Below, piece by piece: positions 6,978 to 13,906 of a DNA stretch of 49,006 nt. Below the pieces are notes generated by a model that had not been told where the DNA came from, made no database searches, and saw only the letters and a program-made list of their open reading frames with translations. This DNA is from Neobacillus soli NBRC 102451 (lineage in GTDB: Bacteria > Bacillota > Bacilli > Bacillales > Cytobacillaceae), in NCBI RefSeq assembly GCF_001591665.1, contig NZ_BCVI01000066.1, forward strand, positions 1 to 49,006, read 5' to 3'. Both the position numbers and the translations under genes were made by a program. Positions within the stretch are counted from its first letter, which is position 1; each line of letters opens with the position of its first letter.

Positions 6978-7211
6978 TCAACCGCCGCTCACCGGCGGAA
7001 TGAACGCAATCTCATCGCCGTCACCGATTACCTCATCATTCGAAGCAAATTCTTCATTGATTGCCGTCATCACGGTTTCCATACGCGGCAGCTCATAGGT
7101 CGCTGCCAAGTCCGCCTTCAATTCCGCTACCGTTTTCCCGCTTGCATCAAGCGACAGGAACTCAGACCCAACGGCATCGCGCAAATGAGCAAAAAATAAT
7201 ACCTTATTCAT
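6978..7211 (-). CDS. moaD: Molybdopterin synthase small subunit MoaD
   Basis: A 77-residue ubiquitin-fold sulfur carrier. It ends in FIPPVSGG, the Gly-Gly tail that MoeB adenylates and that carries the thiocarboxylate for molybdopterin synthesis. It pairs with MoaE encoded just upstream. The two genes overlap by 8 bp (the moaD ATG lies inside the last codons of moaE), which implies translational coupling and equal output. Array B follows its stop almost at once. Confidence 0.95.
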   Translation of the reverse strand: MNKVLFFAHLRDAVGSEFLSLDASGKTVAELKADLAATYELPRMETVMTAINEEFASNDEVIGDGDEIAFIPPVSGG

Positions 7212-7671
7212 CTAAATCACCTGCCTCAGGCTTGCCGCTCGGATAGGCAACGGTTTCGAGCTGATTGCCCATCCATGCCTCGCCTTCCTCCCAATGCTCT
7301 TTCTTCCAGATTGGGACAATCTCCTTAATCCGTTCAATTGCATAGCGGTTCGCCTCATAAGAATCCGCGCGGTGCGGCGTCGAAACAGCAATGACGACCG
7401 CGACATCGGTAATGTCTAAGCGGCCAACACGGTGGGTAATCGCGACGCAAGAGCCTTCCCAGCGCTGTTCAATTTCTGAACCGATTTGCTCAAGCTTTTT
7501 CACAGCCATTGCTTCGTAAGCTTCATAGATTAAAAACAATGTCTTCTTGCCATGCGTTAATTCCCGTACCGTTCCGATAAAAGTAGTAATCGCACCGGCT
7601 TCACGCTGGACGACTTTATCAATAACGGCCTGTATATCAATCGCTTCCTTGGAGATTTCGTACATCTTCAT
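7204..7671 (-). CDS. moaE: Molybdopterin synthase catalytic subunit MoaE
   Basis: A 155-residue catalytic subunit that, with thiocarboxylated MoaD, adds two sulfurs to cyclic pyranopterin monophosphate to give molybdopterin. The family motifs AITTFIGTVRE near residue 30, HRVGRLDITDVAV with STPHR, and the catalytic-lysine segment PIWKKEHWEEGEAW are present. The start overlaps the stop of the upstream moeA fusion gene in an ATGA arrangement, with GAGG seven bases before it. No mobB is seen between the moa and moe genes, unlike B. subtilis. Confidence 0.95.
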   Translation of the reverse strand: MKMYEISKEAIDIQAVIDKVVQREAGAITTFIGTVRELTHGKKTLFLIYEAYEAMAVKKLEQIGSEIEQRWEGSCVAITHRVGRLDITDVAVVIAVSTPHRADSYEANRYAIERIKEIVPIWKKEHWEEGEAWMGNQLETVAYPSGKPEAGDLDE

Positions 7672-9599
7672 GATTTCACCTCTTCGGCCAATGTCTTCAA
7701 TATCGGATTTTCAACCACTTGATAGCCGCCAATTTTTTCAACCTGCTCCTTAAAGGCAGGGGATTGAATGATTGCCATGAGCTGTCTGCCATGTTCACTT
7801 TCGTAAAAACTTCTCGTCATCACTAAATCATACTCCTCATCAGCGACGGGAACAAAGTCTAAGCCCAGCGCCTTTGCAGCCGGATAAATCCCAAGACCAG
7901 CCCCAAAAGCATCACCTTTCACTTCGGCCGCTACCGCTAAATGTGAGAACATCTCGCGGTCATAGCCGGTAATTTCTTCTGGTGTCAGGCACTCTTCCGC
8001 CAGCAGCAAGTCAAACAGAATCCGGGTCCCAGCCCCTTTTTGGCGGTTGACGAAGTTTGCGTTCAGACGGGCTACATCGGCGACCGAGGCAATTTCAAGC
8101 GGATTGCCTTTTGGCAGGATCCAGCCTTGTTTTCTTTTTAAAAATGGATAAAGAACGACGTCCTGCCCGGCTAATATTTTCTTCACATATGAAACATTAT
8201 ATTGCTTTGTGGCCGGGTCAAGCAAATGAATGCCCGCTACATGGGCCTCGCCTTTACGAATTGCCATGATTCCCGCCATACTGCCGACATGCGAGGAGAC
8301 AATTTTCATCTCAGTCCGCACCTGTTTCAGCTGGGAGGATAACAGGTCAATCGTCAAATCGTGACTACCGCAAAACACAATCGCCTGTCGGATTTCCTCA
8401 AGCGGCCGGAGCAGTTCTACCTCCGCAAGATCACCTTGCTCGTAGCCAATTACTTCCGGAGGTACGATCAGCATACCGTCAGCCCTGACATACGACATCG
8501 TCACCCCGGCCGCTCTTGTCAGCGGATTGGCCACAAACTGGCCATTCACATAGCCGATATTCATTCGGACAAAATCCTCGGCACCCATCGATGAAACAAT
8601 CCGGCGTCCGAGTTTCACCATAACCTTTTGCCGCTCCGGTTCTGGAATCCCTAAATACTTGCAGACAAGCGGGCGGACGAACCACTCTAATGCCAAATAA
8701 GCCGAAACAGGATAGCCGGGAACACCGACGACAATTTTTCCATTTATTTTTCCTAAAACGGTTGGCTTTCCTGGCCGTGCGGCGACCCCATGCGTAAAGA
8801 CCTCGCCGATTTCGCCAATAATGTGAACGGTGAAGTCTTTTCTTCCCGCCGAAGACCCAGCATTAATCACGATAATATCGGAGGTTTCAGCTGCCTGCAA
8901 AAGCACTTCCTTGATCCGTTCCGGTTCATCCTTCACAATCGAATGAAGCCTTGGTTCGCCACCCCATTCTTTAATGAAACCCGCAAACACCGTGCCATTA
9001 AATTCAATAATTTTTCCAGAAGAAAGCTCTGAATTCGCCTCAACTAATTCATTACCTGTTGGGATAATCGTCACCACTGGCTTTTTGATAACAGGAATGA
9101 CAAGCTGCTGGGCCGCGAGCAGGACGCCTAGATCGGCCGGCCTTAATTGATGTCCTTGTGGAAACAGCATTTCCTCCTGGACAATATCCTCGCCAATCGG
9201 GCGGATATGCTGCCACGGGGTGGCCGGTTCGATAATTTCAATCGTATCCTCGTCAACGACATGGACATGTTCAATCATGATTACGGCGTTGAAGGCTGAT
9301 GGAATCGCATTGCCGGTATCGACATAGCAAAATTGCTCGCCTCTCGAAAGATAAAGCGGGTTTTGCTCATGTGCTTGATAAGTAGCCTCGGCGACGACAG
9401 CAATTCCATCCATCGCGGAGGCATGGTAATGCGGCATCGAGACCCGTGCAAAAATGGGTTCAGCGCTGACACGGCCCAATGCTTCAACTGTAGAGATATA
9501 TTCCTTTTCAGGGATCAGCGAATGAGCCGCAAGAATTTCGTCTCTCGCTTCCGCTCGGGGTTTATCTTCTAAATAAATTTTTCGTTTATACTGTTTCAT
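7668..9599 (-). CDS. MoeA-like molybdenum insertase fused to a periplasmic-binding-protein-like domain
   Basis: A 643-residue fusion. Residues 1-400 are MoeA-like: an N-terminal MoeA domain with SAMDGIAV, a MoCF domain with PTGNELVE, INAGSSAGRKDF and VVGVPGYPVSAYLA, then a MoeA C-terminal domain. Residues about 410-640 are a PBP-like (LysR substrate-binding type) domain with GSMAGIMAIRKGEAHVAGIHLLDP and NRQKGAGTRILFDLLL. MoeA puts molybdate into molybdopterin; the added domain may bind an oxyanion or control metal loading, but its ligand is unknown. Such fusions are known next to Mo/W enzymes. It lies 12 bp after a separate full moeA, so this operon has two insertases, perhaps with distinct jobs. 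AGGGGG precedes the ATG. Confidence 0.88.
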   Translation of the reverse strand: MKQYKRKIYLEDKPRAEARDEILAAHSLIPEKEYISTVEALGRVSAEPIFARVSMPHYHASAMDGIAVVAEATYQAHEQNPLYLSRGEQFCYVDTGNAIPSAFNAVIMIEHVHVVDEDTIEIIEPATPWQHIRPIGEDIVQEEMLFPQGHQLRPADLGVLLAAQQLVIPVIKKPVVTIIPTGNELVEANSELSSGKIIEFNGTVFAGFIKEWGGEPRLHSIVKDEPERIKEVLLQAAETSDIIVINAGSSAGRKDFTVHIIGEIGEVFTHGVAARPGKPTVLGKINGKIVVGVPGYPVSAYLALEWFVRPLVCKYLGIPEPERQKVMVKLGRRIVSSMGAEDFVRMNIGYVNGQFVANPLTRAAGVTMSYVRADGMLIVPPEVIGYEQGDLAEVELLRPLEEIRQAIVFCGSHDLTIDLLSSQLKQVRTEMKIVSSHVGSMAGIMAIRKGEAHVAGIHLLDPATKQYNVSYVKKILAGQDVVLYPFLKRKQGWILPKGNPLEIASVADVARLNANFVNRQKGAGTRILFDLLLAEECLTPEEITGYDREMFSHLAVAAEVKGDAFGAGLGIYPAAKALGLDFVPVADEEYDLVMTRSFYESEHGRQLMAIIQSPAFKEQVEKIGGYQVVENPILKTLAEEVKS

Positions 9600-9611
9600 T
9601 TGTGCTTCCCC

Positions 9612-10844
9612 CTATCGTGATGCAATCACAGGGACATTTTCACCCTGTGATATTCCCTCTTTTTCAGAACTAATCTCAACAATTCCATCACTTTTGACCA
9701 ATGTCGTAATCAAGCCCGACTTGCCGATAATTGGTTCAGCCCACCACTCGCCCTCTTTTTCAAAAAGACGAACGCGAATATAATCCGACCGTCCTGGTGC
9801 CGATGGGATGTTTTTGGTAATCCGTGCGAAAATCCGCTCCGGGTTCCTTCGTGTGACCTCGCCCTTCAGCTTGCGCAAAATCCGCTCGCCGAACAGATTA
9901 AAGATAATCATCGCGCTTGCCGGATGCCCCGGCAGACCAATTACCGGCTTGCCGTTGGCCATTGCGAGAATCGTAGGTTTCCCCGGTTTAATGGAAATGC
10001 CGTGCACAAAGACGCCAGGATCGCCTAACGACTGAATCACATCAACGGTATAGTCCTTTGCCCCGACCGAGCTTCCGCCCGACAGAATTAAACAATCAAC
10101 CTGGTCGTAAAGGTCGCGGGCTTTTTGGCTAAATTCCGCAAAATCATCGCGGACAATCCCGCCATATAGACAGTCCACATTCCATTCGCTCGTCAGTCCA
10201 GAAATCGTTAAATAGTTGATATCGCGAATTTGCCCTTCCTTAATGGTTTCGGTTTGGTAGGGGACAATTTCATCCCCGGATGAAAGGTAACCGACCTTCA
10301 ATTGACGGAAAACAGTCACATCTGCAATCCCTAAGGCGGCCAGTGCTCCTAATTCCTGGGGACGAAGCTTCGTTCCGGCGCTAAGAAGCATTTCACCGTC
10401 TCTGATATCTTCCCCTTTACGGATAACATTTTCCCCAGGCGCCACTTGTTTGTATGTATTTAGGAGGCTGTCCAGCTCCTCACAGTGTTCAATCATGATC
10501 ACGCTGTCACTGCCCGCAGGCATCATGCCGCCTGTGGGCACATACACCGCTTCTCCTGGTTTTACTTCAGAATCGGGAACCGTGCCCATTTTTACTTCCC
10601 CAGCTATGTTTAGGAAGCCTGGCATCGATTCGGATGAGCCATACGTATCTTTTGCACGAACGGCATATCCATCCACTGTTGAGCGATCAAACCCCGGTAC
10701 ATTTTCCTTTGCCATGACCGATTCTGCAAGAATAAAGTGGAGCGCGTCTTCCAGTGCCCGCACCTCTGTTTGCTTGATTGCCGGGATGTTCTCCTCGATT
10801 AATGCCAATGTCTCTTCCACTGTTTTCACTTTGAAAAATTGCAT
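9612..10844 (-). CDS. moeA: Molybdopterin molybdenumtransferase MoeA
   Basis: A 410-residue stand-alone MoeA of normal length. It splits MPT-AMP and inserts molybdate to form active cofactor. Domain marks are FDRSTVDGYAV, YVPTGGMMPAGSDSVIMIEH, GVGYLSSGDEI-like segment, ILSGGSSVGAKDYT and VIGLPGHPASAMIIF, followed by the C-terminal beta-barrel domain. Its upstream neighbour is mobA (24 bp gap) and its downstream neighbour is the MoeA-PBP fusion (12 bp gap), all in one minus-strand operon with the formate dehydrogenase genes that need the cofactor. Confidence 0.95.
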   Translation of the reverse strand: MQFFKVKTVEETLALIEENIPAIKQTEVRALEDALHFILAESVMAKENVPGFDRSTVDGYAVRAKDTYGSSESMPGFLNIAGEVKMGTVPDSEVKPGEAVYVPTGGMMPAGSDSVIMIEHCEELDSLLNTYKQVAPGENVIRKGEDIRDGEMLLSAGTKLRPQELGALAALGIADVTVFRQLKVGYLSSGDEIVPYQTETIKEGQIRDINYLTISGLTSEWNVDCLYGGIVRDDFAEFSQKARDLYDQVDCLILSGGSSVGAKDYTVDVIQSLGDPGVFVHGISIKPGKPTILAMANGKPVIGLPGHPASAMIIFNLFGERILRKLKGEVTRRNPERIFARITKNIPSAPGRSDYIRVRLFEKEGEWWAEPIIGKSGLITTLVKSDGIVEISSEKEGISQGENVPVIASR

Positions 10845-10868
10845 GGTTCCCCTATTCCCCCTTAACTC

Positions 10869-11468
10869 TTAACGATCTGTTCCAGCCCACTTTTTGGCAT
10901 CTTCATACTCATTTGGGTGATTCATATTGAAAAAGACCCGTTCCAGGTCAATGCTGCTATATTCCTGAAGATCCCTTTCTGTTAGATAAAGGACGTTTAA
11001 GTGCTCGAGCAGATGTTTCATTCTCAGCCGTCCCGCTTCAATATTCTTGGCCACTTCCCCAGCTACTTTCTTTTTAAAAACAGCAAATAACGGTTGCTGT
11101 TTTCCTGCGATAACAGGGATGACGGCATCATATTCGCGGCAGCTGTTAACAAGAGCCCCAGCTAGCTCACCAGAAATAAACGGCATATCACAGGCAACAA
11201 TGAAATTTACCTCGCATTCGCTTGCTGCTAAGCCCGCATGTACGCCTGCGAGCGGCCCCATCCCTGGATAATGATCTGAGACCATTTCCAATTCTAAAAA
11301 TTCATAAACTTCAGGATTGTTCGTTACTAGAAGTATATCAGAAAAGTACCCCTTTAGCGTATCCGCAATTCTCTCAATATTGGTTTTCTCGTTTATTTTT
11401 AAAAGGGCTTTATTTGTACCCATTCTGCTTGATTTTCCGCCTGATAAAATAATTGCTGCAGCCTTCAT
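10869..11468 (-). CDS. mobA: Molybdenum cofactor guanylyltransferase MobA
   Basis: A 199-residue nucleotidyltransferase that adds GMP to Mo-molybdopterin to make the dinucleotide form used by DMSO-reductase-family enzymes such as formate dehydrogenase. The GTP-binding signature is LSGGKSSRMGTNKALL (about 9-24), with the metal-binding region PGMGPLAGVHAGL and FIVACDMPFI. It lies 12 bp downstream of fdhE. The need for a guanine dinucleotide cofactor fits the FdhA family encoded upstream. Confidence 0.94.
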   Translation of the reverse strand: MKAAAIILSGGKSSRMGTNKALLKINEKTNIERIADTLKGYFSDILLVTNNPEVYEFLELEMVSDHYPGMGPLAGVHAGLAASECEVNFIVACDMPFISGELAGALVNSCREYDAVIPVIAGKQQPLFAVFKKKVAGEVAKNIEAGRLRMKHLLEHLNVLYLTERDLQEYSSIDLERVFFNMNHPNEYEDAKKWAGTDR

Positions 11469-11480
11469 TCATTCACCTTC

Positions 11481-12293
11481 TTAATTTAGCAGTTTTTCCT
11501 CACGGGTGGCGGTATAGCCATTCTCTTGGGCGACAAAGTCCAAATGGATGGAGTTCAAATCCAGCAAGGCAGCTGATGGTTTCTCAATATATTGTCTTGT
11601 ATCAATAATTTTAATATAGCCGTTACACTGTTCGCAAACTTGGATTTGCGAAACCGCATCGCCTTCAATTGTTAAGAACTTGATGGTTTTGTGGTCTTCA
11701 TTGCCGCAGTGAGCACATTCTAAGCGTTTCGCAGACCAGTGGGCAAGGCAGCGCGGGCAATGAATGACCTTCTTACCTTCCTCTTCAAGCACGGCCAATC
11801 TCTCTGGTTCGGCACAAACAGGGCACCCCGCCCCTAGCACAGCATGATGGATTTCGCCTTGAACCCTTTCAGCAATCAATTGTAGGTATGGACGAAGCGT
11901 GGTTTCAGCGAGGAATTGCGGGATCCACTCTTCTATTCCGTGCGTAGAAGCAAAACTAGCAAAATAAGACTGGTTGAATGAACGAGCCTCATCCATCCAA
12001 CGAATTGCCGTTTCCTTATCTAGTAAACCGATAATACCTGCAAGCTTTGTTTCAAGCTCTGGATTGTACCTTTCAAGCGTGACAATTAATTCCTCTATCC
12101 ACTGTAAGAATAGTGAATTTTTAAAGTCAATAACCGTTAATGCGGCAATCGGTACGCCTGCATTCAACGCCTCTTGGTCTTCCAAGCTGGGTCTAACCGC
12201 TTCCGGATCCAGGTCCAGTTTCCACTGTTTTTGAAGCTCGACAATTTCCTCTTGCAAATCTTGGTATTCCTTTGAAACAACCGATTTAATCAT
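11481..12293 (-). CDS. fdhE: Formate dehydrogenase accessory protein FdhE
   Basis: A 270-residue maturation factor for membrane-bound formate dehydrogenase. The C-terminal half carries four cysteine pairs of rubredoxin type: CPVC, CPRC, CAHC and CEQC. In E. coli FdhE binds iron through such motifs and interacts with the catalytic subunit. GAGG precedes the ATG. It sits between the structural genes and the cofactor genes. A hairpin at 12323-12357 separates it from fdhI, which could lower its expression relative to the subunits. Confidence 0.92.
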   Translation of the reverse strand: MIKSVVSKEYQDLQEEIVELQKQWKLDLDPEAVRPSLEDQEALNAGVPIAALTVIDFKNSLFLQWIEELIVTLERYNPELETKLAGIIGLLDKETAIRWMDEARSFNQSYFASFASTHGIEEWIPQFLAETTLRPYLQLIAERVQGEIHHAVLGAGCPVCAEPERLAVLEEEGKKVIHCPRCLAHWSAKRLECAHCGNEDHKTIKFLTIEGDAVSQIQVCEQCNGYIKIIDTRQYIEKPSAALLDLNSIHLDFVAQENGYTATREEKLLN

Positions 12294-12322
12294 CGTTGCC
12301 GCACCTCTTTCGTATATTTATA

Positions 12323-12357
12323 GGAAATGGCTGTCAAATAAAGACGACAGCCATTCC
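12323..12357 (-). other. Intercistronic hairpin between fdhI and fdhE
   Basis: On the minus strand GGAATGGCTGTC pairs with GACAGCCATTTCC across a loop of about ten bases. No T-run follows, so it looks like an mRNA stability or processing element rather than a strong terminator. Confidence 0.55.
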
Positions 12358-12378
12358 CATTTTATTAAAATATAAGCT

Positions 12379-13086
12379 TTATGCACCTTTTTTGTGCTTA
12401 GGATCATCTAATTTAGGGAAGTTGCCCTTTTTAACTTCTTCATCATACCAATCTGGATAATGACTCTTCGCCCACCACGCTGGAACCTTACCCGTGACAA
12501 CCCCGGAATAGCCTGGACGTGAGTGTTTGTGAATGACACTAAGGTAAATATGTCCGACAACTACCGCAATCGCGAGGCCAAAGCCGACGTTATGGAAGAA
12601 GTAGCCCCACTGGACCACAGCTCTTGGAAAAAACTGCGGAAACCACATTGGGAATCCTGAGCCAATAATCAACATCGCCGTAAGAATCTGGATGATGGAG
12701 TTAATCTTTTCACCGGCGTTAAAGAATGTTTGTCTGACATGCTTGAATTTAAAGCCGAAGAGCTCCTTAACAAATTCGGTAAAGAATTGAAGATCCCTCT
12801 TTTTCCAGGTAACCAGCTCTTTCATCCAGTTCATAAAGCCTTTAAAGTCAAAAATCAGATAGATAATTGTTGGCGAAACAAAGGCAACGGCAAAGATGCG
12901 GTGAAGCAGACGAGCATTCGCCGGGCCGCCCAAAACCGGGTACAGCCAATCGAAAAATTCCGTATACATTGGCAGGGCCGTAATATACAGGGCAAAAAAT
13001 GAAATGGCATTAATGGCATGGGCCCAGACAAACGCCTTTGAGAAACGTTTCACCTGCACATCATGCTTATGCTGCTGTTTACTCAT
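12379..13086 (-). CDS. fdhI: Formate dehydrogenase cytochrome b556 (gamma) subunit
   Basis: A 235-residue membrane subunit of the FdnI/FdoI family with about four transmembrane helices. It holds two b-type haems through histidines (for example AHAINAISF, LLHRIFAVAF, and VGHIYLSVIHKHSRPGYSG near the end) and passes electrons from formate oxidation to menaquinone. The ATG at 13086 is chosen because GGAGG lies eight bases upstream within fdhB; the longer frame to 13155 has no such site. The start overlaps the end of fdhB by 8 bp, which couples their translation. The C-terminal tail (about 35 residues) is charged and probably cytoplasmic. Confidence 0.93.
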   Translation of the reverse strand: MSKQQHKHDVQVKRFSKAFVWAHAINAISFFALYITALPMYTEFFDWLYPVLGGPANARLLHRIFAVAFVSPTIIYLIFDFKGFMNWMKELVTWKKRDLQFFTEFVKELFGFKFKHVRQTFFNAGEKINSIIQILTAMLIIGSGFPMWFPQFFPRAVVQWGYFFHNVGFGLAIAVVVGHIYLSVIHKHSRPGYSGVVTGKVPAWWAKSHYPDWYDEEVKKGNFPKLDDPKHKKGA

Positions 13087-13906
13087 CGCTTCCACCTCCA
13101 TTTTCATCGAGCCCTTTGCCTTCTTTGTTGAATAGTTTGTTCGTAACAAACGCACCTACTAAGGCCATCGTCGTTGCTCCAAGCATCATCTTGCCGATTG
13201 GCTGGGCATAATCCTTCCAGGCAACGGCAGAGGTTGGTACTTTCGGATTTTCAGGCAGGCCGTATACAGATGGCTTCTCTGCCAGCACATAAACAGTATG
13301 GGTGCCGCCAACTCCCTCGGGATTATACACCATGGCATTCGGGTACCGGCCCTGTATTTCCTTGACGCGCTTTTCAGCCTTTTGAATCATCACTTCCCTG
13401 TTGCCAAACTCCATCGCACCGGTGTGGCAGGTCGTGACGCAGGCAGGCTGCAAGCCCTCATCAATACGGTCGGTACACATCGTACATTTATGAGCCTTTC
13501 TGTACTCTTTTCCATTCTTATCCTTGTATTCCTTCAAGGAAATGACTTCAAACGGACAGTTCTGGACGCAATAGCCGCAGCCTACGCATTTGTCTTGATC
13601 AATAACCACGGAGCCATATTTGGTATAGCTGATGGCATTCTCAGGGCAAACCTTTTCACAGGCTGCATCGGTACAATGGAAGCAGGAAGAATGGCGGAAA
13701 AGGTATTCCAAATCGCCTTTGCCATTCTCATGCTCAATATACTGGAGCACATTCCATGTATCAGCGGTTGTTTTCACGTGTGATTGAACACTGCCAAGGA
13801 ACTCTGTTGGTTCCGCCGGCAGATCGTTCCAGTTCTTACAGGCAACCATACAGGCGCGGCAGCCGTCACACTTGGTAACATCGACATATTTCACATATTT
13901 AGTCAT
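13079..13906 (-). CDS. fdhB: Formate dehydrogenase iron-sulfur (beta) subunit
   Basis: A 275-residue electron-transfer subunit with four [4Fe-4S] motifs: CDGCRACMVACKNW, CFHCTDAACEKVCP, CVGCGYCVQNCP and CTMCTDRIDEGLQPACVTTC. A single C-terminal transmembrane helix (MMLGATTMALVGAFVTNKL) anchors it beside FdhI, as in E. coli FdnH. It has no signal of its own, so it should be exported together with Tat-carrying FdhA. Its ATG overlaps the fdhA TAA by one base (TAATG), with AGGAGG inside the end of fdhA. Confidence 0.95.
   Translation of the reverse strand: MTKYVKYVDVTKCDGCRACMVACKNWNDLPAEPTEFLGSVQSHVKTTADTWNVLQYIEHENGKGDLEYLFRHSSCFHCTDAACEKVCPENAISYTKYGSVVIDQDKCVGCGYCVQNCPFEVISLKEYKDKNGKEYRKAHKCTMCTDRIDEGLQPACVTTCHTGAMEFGNREVMIQKAEKRVKEIQGRYPNAMVYNPEGVGGTHTVYVLAEKPSVYGLPENPKVPTSAVAWKDYAQPIGKMMLGATTMALVGAFVTNKLFNKEGKGLDENGGGSDE

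Noticed and set aside
6821..7098. Overlapping short ORFs rich in LLANS and FTRE repeats
   Set aside because: They only translate the 21-bp array; the period is a multiple of three so frames stay open by chance, and no ribosome site or family supports them.
13770..13800. Second parS-like site around CACGTG at about 13788
   Set aside because: Only the central hexamer matches; the flanks do not fit TGTTNCACGTGAAACA, and it lies inside fdhB coding sequence.
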